Assembly: GCF_963678635.1 (NCBI RefSeq)
Contig: NC_087064.1
Coordinates: 44,373,346-44,437,345, forward strand
Reading direction: 5' to 3'
Source of the DNA: Symsagittifera roscoffensis
Taxonomy: Eukaryota > Xenacoelomorpha > Acoela > Convolutidae
DNA length: 64,000 bases
Made by a program: the position numbers and the translations under genes
Part shown: positions 25,025-38,300 of the stretch, piece by piece
Layout: each line of letters begins with the position of its first letter
Numbering within the stretch: position 1 is the stretch's first letter
Notes under the pieces: generated by a model
The model's database searches: none
What the model was told of the DNA's origin: nothing
Seen by the model: the letters and a program-made list of their open reading frames with translations, nothing else

Positions 25025-25785
25025 GCATCCTGTTGCTACGAAGACTATCAACGTAGTCGGCTAATCTTATCCTTAAATTAACTGATCTTCTGTCAAGTTC
25101 TCGAAGTTTGTGGTGTTGCAAATGCTCCTCGCTTTCAGCCTCTTCCAATCTGTTTATGAACCTGGTAGACTTGCCCACTTTATGCTTCAATTACTCTACC
25201 GCCACGACCAAAATTTGGTATTTTTTGACCGTCTGGTCTAAGATTGATGACCAAAAATCATTGTGCTCGACCGTGTCCAACCTGTGCAAGATATGCCAAA
25301 AAATGTGCTCTATCCAAATGAGATATGTTTTGACTGTACCGGCAGAATTTGGGCATGTTTCGACTTTCAATTAATATGAAATTTTTGAAATTAAATTTTT
25401 AAATACTCTTTTCTGGATAATAATGTGGAATAATTTTTTTTCTATCAGATTGAAAATATTAACATTATGGCCGTCCTTTGTTTCGGCCGTAATAATATGT
25501 TTCTGCCGTCCTCGAGATATTTTTTAACCGTACTTCAGGTATATTTTGACCGTGCTCGATGTATGTTTCAACGGTGCTCGAGATGTGTTTCGAACGTGAT
25601 TGACCAAACGACTGTCCTCGCGTCATGCTACGAGTTTTTATGTTTAACGTACGATTCGACTCAAATTCATGTCTCGACCATTATTTTTTGGTCGAGCAGT
25701 GACATTAAGCTCGGTTTTGAAAGACAAAAATCTGGTGAGCCTCTCAATCTAAGTGATACTATGCAGTTCAACTATTTAGGAGATG
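25025..25785. repeat. Direct duplication, copy 2 (TTCGACCGT-rich)
   Basis: Second copy in the same orientation, about 1.3 kb downstream of the first and clearly diverged by substitutions and small indels. An open frame at 25467-25928 overlaps its end, but its content mirrors the repeat, so I do not treat it as a gene. Confidence 0.72.
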
Positions 25786-26308
25786 CACCTCTAAGATGTG
25801 TTTTCCCTTGCGATAACAATAGTTCTTCTTCTTTGTTCAGTCGGCGAGATAATGATTGCTTTGTGAAACATTCCACATCGAGCCTAGAAACCCGCTACGA
25901 CATAGGCTCTTTAGTTGCAGAGGAATAGTCGCAAAAATTCAAAACCGAGACTCTTTTCCCGTAAACATTTTTTCTCATAAAACAATTTTTAACTATGAAA
26001 AAGAAGAAACTTCAAAAATTTGTAAGACCGGGGAATTTTCCTAAAAATCTTTTAAGAAATTCTAAGACCGGGAATTTGTTTGTAGGAAGGTCAAACCGGG
26101 CATTTGTGGAATACCTTCGATGATTAGTTTTTCTTCGCAAGAAGATTTATTTTGGAAGTATTTGACGAGGTTTAAAGAATTTTTGAAATCTGACCTTGAA
26201 TTTATTGATAAAGTGCTTAGTGATTATTTACAAAATATATTATGAAAAGCAGTCTACTAGATTTCAACGGCACAAATAGGATATCTGTTGGTTGCTTCTG
26301 TTTGAACT

Positions 26309-26359
26309 TCAATCAGAAGGTGGGGCTGCTCTAGGAGGAATTCCCTGCATTGAGTTGTT
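26309..26359 (-). CDS. Exon 7 (terminal) of the coiled-coil gene
   Basis: Acceptor TTTTATATTCTAG precedes 17 codons in phase 0 ending in TGA at 26309-26311 (Pro/Ala-rich C-terminus). The pyrimidine-rich acceptor and fitting phase support it, but with only 51 bp it is the least certain exon. Confidence 0.55.
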   Translation of the reverse strand, partial: NNSMQGIPPRAAPPSD

Positions 26360-29300
26360 CTAGAATATAAAACATCAAAAGTTGTTGGGAAAACTTTGGA
26401 TAATGAACTGTACCTCGAAGTGTTTTCAATCATTTTCAAAGTTTCATTGTTTTTGCTTCATTAAGCAAAAACTCAACAAAACGAAATCCCTTAATTTTGG
26501 TGACAGTGTTTTTTGAGAAAGTTACGTTTTTGAAATAGTTGCTTTTTTCCAACGAAATGAGTGCAAGTTAGAAATTGAGACGATCAAAATGACAAATGAA
26601 ATGACGGAAATATATTTCAAAAATTGACAATACCTGCTAAGGTGAAAACTAGAAAAAACAGGATACTCTTAGTCTGATGGTAGGCTGGGTTTAACAGTGT
26701 TAAACCCTTATTTAAGAGGAGCCTGGATGTTACCATGGAAACAGTCATTTTGAGTCGACTGTTCTCGTCCTTGAGTGCGTTGACCTTCTGCTGCAGATGT
26801 CTCAGCAGTTGCAGGGAGGCAGTGCTGCTGCTGTCCTCACTCCCCCCACTGCCCCCCATGACCCCCACCCGCCCCCCACTCTTGTGCTGTGACTCAGTGG
26901 CGGCCACTAGTCTCTTGTGCTCCCTCTCCAGCTCTGCGTAGTGTCTCCTTGGGATGTAGTTGTCAGACTTCAGCCTGCTCTCTACCATACTGTTCACCTG
27001 GCAAAAAACAGTCGCAATCAATCTTACAGTCACCAATTATGCAGTAGGTAAAGCAATAGCTATATAATGCATCTAGAAAAGATTGCATCGAGAAACAATT
27101 TGTGACACTATTCGAGACACGCAAAAACTTTCTATGTGAACAAATTTCGAGATGCAATGTGAGCTGCTGCTAATCTCGTATGAGACTCATGTAAAAAAAT
27201 TGATAAAAACACGCTGATTGTTCTAGGAAAGATATTGCACTAGTGTTTCAAACAGGGGCGGAACCGGGATTTTCTCGAGGTGATGGGGGCGGATTTTAAA
27301 AAAACTTTCAAAATGTTGTCGATCTTTTTTAGGTCGAACAAATTGATTTTGCGAGCTCTCCCAGAGCACTGAAAAGACCCTGTTTTGGTCCAATTTTCTG
27401 CGCCGCAGCCAAAATTTTGAAAAAAAGAGCGAAAAAAGCGTTTTTAAGCACTTAACGGAAAAAAACTTTGACCAAAAAATTGCGTTTTTTTGGCGCGCAC
27501 CTTCCTTAAAATTATTAAATACAGGTGTCAAAGGCGCCTTTAAATAAATTAGGGTCAGCAGGGGTTCAGCAGTGGGTCGAATCCCTGAGGGAAGGGGGGT
27601 TGGAGTGGACGTCTGCCCCCTTAAATCCGCCCCTGTGAATTCAAATTTTGCACTGGCTTTTCAAGTTTTGCTGCGCTCGTTTTTCAAATATGGCACGGAA
27701 AAATACTAAAATTGTGTGTTTTATTGGCAGATGTCAACAATTTTACAAGTCTGAATTAACCAACCAAAAGTATGTTATGTTTGTCGACTCCATAACTCTT
27801 AACATCCTTTTTTATCGGCTGTTTTATATACTATAAAACTAACATCTATATGGTTCTTCACAACAAGCCAGTTACTCAAACGTTTTTTCACCAGAGGAAA
27901 ATAACACAATCAAATACTGGTTTTATTTATATCTGTATGTACTATTGTATCATATTAACTTAAGTTTTTGGCGTATCGTTTTTAAAAATATTGTCGATTT
28001 TTAAAATTATTGTCGCAAAACAAATTTTAAAAATATTGCCGATTTTTTTTATGTGAAATTTCGATGAACACTATAGTTGTAGCAACTGAAACATGGCTCA
28101 AAAACAAAACAGTAGGAAAAACTTATTTAAGCTCAAGGCCTAATTTTGTTCATCTTCCACGCTCCAAATGGACAAGTCTAAAAAGGGGGGAGGTGTTGGA
28201 ATTTAAACTGCTTTATCATTCGAAATGCATATTCGCAAAGATCTCATGACTGCTGACAGAAAGTTTTTTGAGTCATTATGGGTTGAAATTGAGTCATCAA
28301 GCATGCAAAAAACTTTGGCTAAGGTTTGGCATCGCTCAAGAAAAAACTGTTCTCCGGACTTTTTCGACGACTAAAGTGGTAAAACTTCTCAAGCATTTGC
28401 CTCAAAGATGAAAATTTCTCTAATTGGGCGACTACAGTATAGATCTTTTAAAACAAGACGAGTCATCAAAACTTTACGACTTAGCTGCAAATTGTGGTTT
28501 AACTAAACTAAACGTCACCAAATCATTGCTAGTAACAGATAACAATATCTCACTTACGGACCATTGCTTAGTTTCCAACAGCCAAATATATTATGTAAGT
28601 TCGTACGTATTGCCATTCAACAGACACCACTCTATGCTTACTTACGAAACATAAATTTCTTTGTAGCCCAAAAATGACATAATTGAAAATCAGACAAGAG
28701 ACTTTCATAATTTTAATCGGGGAAATTCAATTTAGACCTTGCGCTTTTTGATTGGTCAGAAAGGTATACAAAAATCTTCGGGATCGGAAATTTTTGAGAT
28801 TTTTGAACTTATTGTTGAAACAATTATAAGTGCGCATGCTCCATATCGCACAAAACGATAAATCAAAAACTGGTAACTAAAATCAAAACACCATGATTTG
28901 ATAAATCCCTGACGACTCTGATAAACAATAAACTGGTAACTAAAATCAAAACACCATGATTTGATAAATCCCTGACGACTCTGATAAACAATACACCCAA
29001 AAACAAAATCACAAATTCCAAATGCAGTATTTGGTTTTTTCCTTGCGTCACAAGAAAAAAAATTTACCAAGAAATCGATAAATTATTGTTGAATGAATTT
29101 AGGAAAACAAGCTTTTGGGAAACCAGATTTTACAAGGTAAACTTGCTAGCGGAACACTCATCGAATTCGCAATAATTGAAAGTATAATATACAACAGTTT
29201 CCATCATTCCTCAAAAAAGCATATATCACACCTGTCTTTAAAAAAAGATAAAACACAGGTTGCATCAACTAATAGGCCTATCTGTAAGACAAACACGCCT

Positions 29301-32300
29301 ACAAAAATTTTTGAACGCTTGCTTTCGAACCAAATGTTGGAATACTTTAAACAAATTTCGTTATTAAACGTCTACCAATTCGGATATCAGGAAAACAATT
29401 TTGTGACTGATGCAGTTATCACTTTCAGCTAAATGGTTTGTGAAAACTTGGATCAATAAAAAAACAAGTGCACTTCTTCTAGATCTTGCTAAAGCTTTCA
29501 TTCCCTTTCTCATGAAATCTACATGGGCAAAATTAAAATGATTTTTCCAAAAATGCATCAAATCTCCTAAACGTTTTTTAAATAGACCGTCAACAATGTG
29601 AAGTCATTATTCTGACTGGATAACACTTAATTATGGCGTTCCACAAAGTACTGTATTGGGACCATTTGTTTTCATTCTTTATGTAAAAGATTTCAAAAAT
29701 CAAATCAACAGGAACCTGAGTTTTGTTCAATTTGCAGATGAGACAACTATCCTATTTACAGAAACGCAATTAAGGATCTAAAAACCTCATTGCTCAAAAC
29801 ACTAGAAAAAGTACAAGAATATTTAAATGAAAACAAATTGTCCTCAGTGGTGATAAAACGGAACTTTTTTTCTTCGGGAAGAGTACAATTTAGAAAAATT
29901 TATATATAGAGAAGAAACAGTACCCGCAAAGGAACATGCCAGGTATCTTGACCTTTTAGTGGACAAAAATCTTACTTTTTCAGCTGACTTGAATAAAATT
30001 TTAAGCAAAATGGCTGTTGTTGTTAATTCAATATACTGCGTTCGACAGTGGTACCATTAGAAACAAGAAGTTTGCTTTTCAGATCACTAGTTTTGTCACA
30101 TTTTGTCACAAACGGTACCCATGTCTCAATTTTACAGAATAAACAGCCAAATTAAATGAGGAACCAAAGTTTGCTATCTCCGCAGAAAATATGATCATGC
30201 ACGAGATCTACTTCTCAAGTCTAAGGTCTTACCAGCCGAAATTTTCATTACCCAGCATAGCTTGACTAGAATGTTCGATGTGGTGAAAATTGTTAAGACA
30301 GTTGAAATTGGTGAGCAGTTCATCTATAACAGAGTACCTGTGAAACTAAACGGACGCACAAAAAAAAACAAAATAAAACAGATTCCTAAAAACAAATTGG
30401 GAAAGAAATCTGTAATAAACAAAAGCTGTAATAAACGGAACAATTTAAACGTAACAATGAAAAAAGTTAAAGCTTAACAAAAATTTCAATTTTAATTTAA
30501 AATTTTTTTAATAGAGATACACGAAAAAATTCCTATTTACAGGTTGATTAGTTCTTTTCGAGATTATTTTTATATCCAAAATTAGCATTAGACTAATAAT
30601 AATATTCATTTTCATTTATACAAGTTGTATTTGTATATTTACACGCCGGTTTTGTTGTTTTTTAAATTATTATGATAATTCCATTTTGTAACAGCATGTA
30701 TGTTTAACCAAGCGGTTATTTTGAATTTACTTGTTTGCGGGAGAAAAAACCAAAAAAAAAAAGAAGAATATGCAGACCAAACGCCTTCCATTTATATATA
30801 AAAAAATCTGTTCTAGATGATCAAACACCTGCAATATCTTACACCTGCAGTAATTGCGCCTGCAATAATTTCTCCTACAAAATCATAATTATGCCATCAT
30901 AATGATACTGCAGGCTTAAGATATTGCAGGCGTGTGATCATCTGAAACCGATTTTTTTTTACAAAAATGGAATGTGGTCTGCATATTTTCAATTGGTTTG
31001 TTTTGAAGAAACATATAGATGCTAGTTTGATGGTATACAAACCAGCCGAAAAGAAAACAGATTTTAAGAGTTACGGAGTCAACAAACATAACCTACTTTT
31101 GGATGGTTTATTCACACTTGTAAAGTTGTTAACATCTGCCAATAACAACGTGTTCAATATTTTTCCGTGCCATATTTGAAAAACTAGTGCAACAAAATTT
31201 GAAACATTAGTGCAATATTTGAAACCAGGGGCGGATATAAGGGGGGGGGGGGCATCATAATTACGCCTTTTTCATCATAATTACGCATGCTGTATCTGTG
31301 ACTCCTCCTTGTGTAGTCCTAATTGTTTAGTAAGCTAAAATATGGAGACGAGATCTTTCCTCGCAGAGCCTCTATGAAAAATGACTTTGAAATTGTTTTT
31401 CAATGCTGTTTCAAATTATGATGGCTGATAGTTTTATTAACTAGTTACAATTAATTACCTTGATTATATAATCGTAAGCATCAACTTATTTGTATAATCG
31501 TGCTTGCTTGTATTATGGTTAAAGACTGACGTTTGGCAATTTAGCGTCAAGTATCTAAATTGCGAAAACTTGAAAACAGTTTGTCTCGTTATTGAAAAAA
31601 AAGTTTGATAAACTATCGTTTTCCCAATCACTGACTGGTATTAGAATAATAGAAAAATAGCCCTGCTGCGGATTCCAGGACCAAGATTTGTCCAGCCTTG
31701 TCGCGGAATCCGCCTGCAGTTCAAAAATGTACGCATTTTGGCCTTGTAAGGAATTTGCAGAGTCAAAACAAGGAACGATGATTTGCAGAAGATGCTGTTG
31801 ACTTCAGAGGAAGCTCAAGTGATAAGGTATAGTGAGGTGAACAAGTGATGGAAGAAAGCAGAGAGAAGGGAGGAGTCGTTGAAACAAAAGGGGAGTGCTT
31901 TGAAACAAATCAATCAAACCAATTCAGATTAGAAATGTGCTCAAATTACCTCATAGTCCTGAATCTATAGAAGAATTTTACGCAAATTAAGCGAGGGGTA
32001 TTGGTTAATTGTTGAAATGAGGGGAGTTCGAGGCGTTTCTTACCTCCTTTTCGAACTGCTTGGCCAATTTCTCAGCTGTGTCCCGTTTGAACTTAGACAT
32101 CTCCGATCTCAAGTCAGAGTTCTCCTTTTTCAACTCCCTCAACTCATCGTGCAGATCCTGCTCCATCATGTCTTCCTGTGAATTTTGATTTCTCTTTTAT
32201 GTATACTGATACTATTCAAAAAGCATGGCGACATGAAGGACTCCTGATCATTCAACTGTTTATCATATGTGTAACCAATTTAGATTGAATAACCGGACAG

Positions 32301-35300
32301 CAATGATCATATGCTAAGTGGCTGATGTAACAGAAAAACGGCAATTCAGTTATGTTTCTCTTTTCTCACCTGCATCTTACTGATTTCTTCCATGTGGGCC
32401 AAATTCAGCTTCTCTCTCAAGTCTTCTATCTTCCTCTGGTGCTCTGCATTCAGCTCCTCCCTCACACTCCTTATGTACATCTCCGTCTTCTCCTTGGTCT
32501 GCTGCGACTAACACCAGTTGAACGGAGGTAAACTACTTGTCGCATGTTACGAGTGCTATTTTGAAAAACGCTGCCGGATATTGAAACCTTATGCAAAAAA
32601 GGAACACTTTTTTAGCACTGAGACTAATAAAAGAACAATGGAATTTTTGCTCTCATGAGAAATCATTCTTCTCATGGTAAATCAGGGGTTGTACAATTTT
32701 CTTGATGGGGGGGGGGGGGGGGGGAGAGGAGGATTTTCAAAAACGAAAAAAGTTGAAAAAGCTATAATGAACTCCGCGTGAAAACAAAATACCTTCAGTT
32801 TCGCGCCATCAGCTTCCTCTCTTAGTTCGAACACGTAAGTTTGCAGTTCACTCACGCATGCCTTCAGATTAATAACCGCCTCTGTAGTACTGTTTATAAC
32901 TGCGCTCGTCGGGTTAGTACTCGAATCACTGTTCGCCTCTCTACCTGTTCGCTTCTTCTTGATTCGGTTGTAATTCACATTTATCATTTTGCAGATGCGT
33001 CGACACTCCTCGTTGATTTCCAGAAGAATAGCTTTCTCGTGTTGTACAACTCGGGTTTCTAAGTCGTGATAACGAGTCGTGGCATTGTGGTTCTCGACTT
33101 TCGTTAGCTCTAGTTGATCCTGAATAAGCCTAATTTGCTCCTGAAGCTCAAAAACTTTGTCATTGTATTCTTTTTCCATCTTTTCCTTCTGAGTTCTTAT
33201 CTCGTTTGAGTGTTCGCGTAAAGCACTTTCTCGGGCTACCAAATTAGCGTCGGTCGCTTCTTTGTACAAGTTTCGGTTCTCCGCTCTAAGAGTCTCTATC
33301 TCGCTTTTAAGGTCGGCAACTTGACCATGCGACTGACTTAGCAGCTTTTTCTCGTAATCTATCGCATCTTGAAGACGTCTAGTAGTTCGCGCGAGTTCAT
33401 CGTCGAAATTATCACGCTCTCGTTTCACCAAAAAGGATTTCTCGGATTCGAAGTTTGTTCTCTCTTGGACAACGGCCGCTCTCACCTGTTCTTGTGCCTC
33501 TAGTCGCAACCTTTCGCCGAGCTCTCTTGTCGCTTCAGACTGCACATTCAACTTTTCTTTCCAGTGTTCGATTTCGTTCGATTTCTGCTTTCTGATACTC
33601 TCCATTTCTTCTCGCAACTCCTCCAGTGTGCTCTGATGCTTCTTGTTCAGTTCATTTATCCTACTGTTTAGTTCGTCGACAGCAGCGTTTTTGTCTCGTG
33701 TCATGTTGATCTCCATAGTCTCGACTGTTTCCACATGTGACTGTTCCATTCTCTGCAGCTCGAATTGCAGTTGTTCGTTTATTCTTTTCAACTCGGCTAT
33801 TTCAGAATCCCTCTCGGAAATAACGTTTTCACACTCAATGAGTTTCTCGTTTTGGTCATTTGAGTTTTGCTTTAATCTTTCGTGATCATCGGCTAACTGT
33901 CCGAGTGTAGTTTTAGTGTCACTGAGTTCGTTTTTGACAAAATTGTTAATTTCGTTCACTTTCTTAACTTTCTCGGCGTAGTCTCCGTCTAGCTGTTCCA
34001 GTCGTGAAATAAGTTCTCGGTTCGTTTCGTCGTACTGTCTCAACTTCTTCTCAGCTTCCTTCAACTCTAAATTCATCTCGTGGTTCTTCATTCGGCTCTC
34101 TGTTGTCTCGTTTCTCAGTTGTTCACGAAGATCCTCCAACTGTCGTTGCAACTCGTATCGCTCGTACTGTGTGATCTCTCCTCGCTGCATGTTTTCCTTC
34201 AGCAAAGTGTTTTCCTCAATCAGTTGTGAAATCTGTCGTGTGTTCAGTTCCAACTGGTTGTTCCAACTAGACTTGCTGTCTTCCACTTGTCGCTTCAGCT
34301 GCTCTAGTTCTCTCTCCGCCTGAGTTTTCTGCTCACATGTCATTTCTAACGCATGTTGTTCCTTCTTCATCGCCACGTTTTGGCTCCTGATTTCAGCCTC
34401 ATTTTCCGAAATTTCTTGTTTTAATTCTTTCTTTTTCTGCTGAAGCTCAAGTATTTCGCGATTCGCTGCCTGTTTTTTGCTCAGGACAGATTGTACCTCA
34501 AGGTCCAAATCTTTCAGCTTCGCCATGCTTCGTTCGGTTTCTTTCAAAATGACATCATTTGTCGAGTTGTTTGGTTGAGAACTGAAGGCTCTGGTTGGTG
34601 GCTTAGGTTTTGTGCTGAAGTTCCGAGGAGTGCTCGAAATACTACTGCTAGAGCTGTGTCGCCGCTCACGAGTTCTCATGTTTCGACCAATAGGATTGAA
34701 GCTGTTTTTGGTCGACTCCATTTCGAATTTAATCCGAGCAGCTTCGGCTTTTATGTATTCCATTTCCTGTTCAGTCGCAGAGCCTATTTCGGAAAGTTCG
34801 TAGTTTTTCGGCACGAACTCCGAAAACCGAGACGTCGACCTGTCATTTTTTCGGTAATTTGATTTTTCTACCGGTTGGCTGTTGCTTCTGCCGTTGAAAG
34901 TTTGAATCTTTTTCAAGGGTCGTGACCGTTGGAATTGGTTTGAGTCGAGCTTGATTGACTGAGAGCTAAGCGAATCAAAACTCTGCCATTTGTCCATTCT
35001 ATTCGGTTTATTCGCCATGTACGCTAATAAAGACGGTGGCTCTTTGAACGACATAGCGAAAGAGTTCGTCGAGTTGGTGCCTACAGAAAGTTTTTCCCCG
35101 AACCAGTTTGACATTCCGAAGTCAGTATTGGCTGGCTGGCCTATGATCGAAGATTTTGCTTTTCCCAGTGATCGAGAGTTGTTTACACGATGGGGCGCTC
35201 GTCCTCTTTTAGTCAAGAGTTTGGAGGTTTCGTTTTCAGAAGACCCTGCTAGCTTTCCGAATGCCATAGCGGGTTCATGTTGTTCTCTAGTGTGGAACTT

Positions 35301-38300
35301 GGAACTGTGATCGTTGGAATTGAAGTTGAAGTTGTTTCTCAGAGCATCTAATTTGGACCCCATGTGGCGAGATATCACACTATCTACTTCAGATTCGCCT
35401 GAAAACAGCACAGAAGCATTTGGAGAAACCTCGTATTAGTCATAACAGATTCAGTTAAGTACACACGGCCAAAGCGAATTTCACTCACGCCCAGGCGCGG
35501 GTTTAGGGTGGCATGCTGACGCCCCACTTCCTCAGGGATTCGACCTCTTAACAACCAAAACGTCCCCCCTTTGGTATTATTCTATGACATGAATTTTTGG
35601 CGAACCAACCCTATGATTTTCTAAAGGCGTCTTCGACGCCAATGTATACTAATTTTGCGGGCGAGCGCGATATTTCAGTCACAAAAATGGTATTCTTGAC
35701 CTGATTTTTTAAAATTCTCTTGCGGCGCAATTTTTTTTATCAAAATAGGGTTTTTGTTGTATCCTGGGAGCTCTCGGAAATTCAATTTGGTCGAACTAAA
35801 AAAGAGCCACCCAAAGAGCCACGAGAAAATCCTTGAAGTGCCCCTGCTCACGCCACATATTTGTTCCCTAAATGAAAATTACAGTCATGAATTTTTTTGT
35901 TGTTTTTGTATCTTCATTTCTGATTTTATGTAGGCAAAAATTATTAAAATTTGGGCCATTAAACTGAAAAAAAACTAATAAAAGTGGGAGTTCTTAATAC
36001 TTGATCAATTATATACTTCAATTTTTTTCATCCTCTGTTTTAGAGACAGCTGAAAAGATTCATTCAAAAAAACTTGATAGAAAGTTCTATGAGTGAAAGC
36101 CAGCCCGATCAGGAAACACCATCCGCAAGTTTTTCGGACCGCGAATGACCAAGAAATATTTTGCTCACAAATGGGAATCATGACCCCGTGAGCATCAATA
36201 ACAAAAGACTATTTGATTTTCAAGCACACGGGAGACCTAAAATTATAGAACCGATTAACAAACTATCATAACAGAAGTATTCGGGTGCAAAAATAGCATG
36301 AAAAAAATGCAAAACCTCATTTTTCCGCCTAAAATCATGGGGAAAACAATGCAAAATTTTCCTCGTCAATTTCAAAAACTTGTATTGAAAATGTGCATTG
36401 AAATAGCATATTGGTAAAAGTTATGTTAGAAAGGATAAGGAACGGTAGCGAATCAAAGCAGGTTTCACCTCCATTGATGCGCCTCCTTATCCTGTCCCCA
36501 ACATCCTCTTTGAACATGCTGCCCCCACTCTGCTTAGGGTGCTTCACATCCTCATCTAACTTGATCCGGGGAACGTCCAATCTAGGAGTGCTGTCTGGAG
36601 ACTCACGCGTCTGGAACCTCTTCTCGATCAAACTTCGAAGCAGCTCCTCCGCCTCCAGAGATTTGTCCAGATTGTTCAGACGCCCCAATGCAGACTTGGA
36701 TCTCTTAGATCTAGGCTTGAGAGGGAACCTGCATATGAAAAAGAAGCTAATTACATCGTTAATTTATTATGCAATCTATACATTATTCGCTTGCAACATG
36801 CATGAGATTATCAAAAATTAAAGCGTTTTTATGCCACAAATGTTCAGATTTTACCATGTAAATATCATCAGCGATCACAAATGAAACTTGATTTCGTAGA
36901 TTGTAACACCCCCCCCCCCCCCATATGATTTATCATTTATCAGCCGTGAACAGAGTAGCGTGCCAAAGAAGATAAGGGGTTGGGGGTACTCGTAATTTCG
37001 CCACACCCATTGCGCGCCAAAAAATTGAGCGGTCTATTTCTCCGATAAAGTGCTCAAAATGCTATTTTTTGCGAAATAGAGCCAATCTAGGAACTTGGCG
37101 TAGCCTAGAAAATCTCGAATCCCTTTTCTAAAAATGCTCGATATTATGATATAAAAACGGCTCTCATAAAAAAATTCTTGCAAATGCCTTTGAGTTGAAA
37201 GTTATGGCCATCATTATCTCTCATTTTTGATATTACACCACAGTGACGACCTAGTTTTGATTGAACATTCTGTATATGGTGAAAAATTTAAGCTTATTAT
37301 CTACAATGACACCTAGGTATTTGCAAAAAGGTTTCGGCTGAAAAGTAAAATCAAGTATATCAATCTTTCTTTTGATATACTTGATTTTACTTTTCAGCCG
37401 AAACCTTTTTGCAAATACCTAGGTGTCATTGTAGATGATAAGCTTAAATTTTTTCACCATATACAGAATGTTCAATCAAAACTAGGTCGTCACTGTGGTG
37501 TAATATCAAAAACGAGACATTATGTACCAAGATTCATCCTACTGAAACACTATACTATATGTCGAATATCAAGCCAATAATACAATATGGCTTGCTCGTC
37601 TACGGCGGCACGAGTTTTTCTTTTTAAACCCAATTTTGAATATGCAACAAAAAATAGTTCGCATGATCTGCTTCAAAAGGAAATTTGATACCGTTACTAA
37701 GTTCTTTTCTGATAACAAAATACAAACAGTTCATGAGCTATATGTGTACGATTTGATGAAGTTTTGTTTACGATCACTAGATCAAAAACATCCAACTTGT
37801 TTTCTCAAATCTTAATTTACTTTTAAAAATTTTGCCTATAATAAGCGAATTTCAGAAGGTCGAATATTTGTTCCACCATTCTGTAAGAATATGGTAAAAT
37901 CACGTTTTTTGACTAATAGGGGTTCAAAGTTAATGAATATTATGAGTATAAATAAGCTTTTACCTGAAAATGTTGGATTGATGTCAAAAAAATGAAGAAT
38001 ACAGTTTCGTCCATAAACTTCAAGATAATTTCATATGTGGAAATTACGAGTTGGTGCAAAACATATTTCTTTGAGTTTTTATTTTTTTTAAAATGGTACC
38101 CGCTGGCTAAATGCTATCAAACAATCGTTCTAGGGTTGCGGTTCTATGCTGAAAATATGAGCCTCCAAATCCTTGTAGTTTTCGAGATATCGCATTTTTT
38201 AGAAAATTTAGAAAAAAAAACTTAGAATTTTTTTTCATATTATTTCTCATATTCTTAGTTTGTCAGCTGGAATGAGAACAGGCCGAAATGACAGGACTAG

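Larger units (their letters stand above)
27231..31220. mobile_element. Large TIR element inside intron 5
   Basis: Sequence 27636-27869 (from GCACTGG through AAATATGGCACGGAAAAATA and GGCAGATGT to CATCTATATGGTTCTTCA) is repeated in inverted form at about 30995-31213, giving inverted repeats of roughly 220 bp some 3.1 kb apart. The outer parts contain two to three copies of GCACTAGTGTTTCAAA. A hAT MITE (27253-27635) interrupts the left repeat, and a non-LTR fragment occupies the interior. No transposase is recognisable, so this is a non-autonomous or gutted DNA element of unknown superfamily. Confidence 0.6.

Noticed and set aside
32682-32792. C-terminal extension of the large coiled-coil ORF
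   Set aside because: It lies beyond a good donor site, runs through a poly-G tract encoding polyproline and resembles a MITE end; downstream exons in matching phase show it is intron.
34491-35310. + strand ORFs opposite exon 3 of the coiled-coil gene
   Set aside because: Antisense shadows of a well-supported coding exon.
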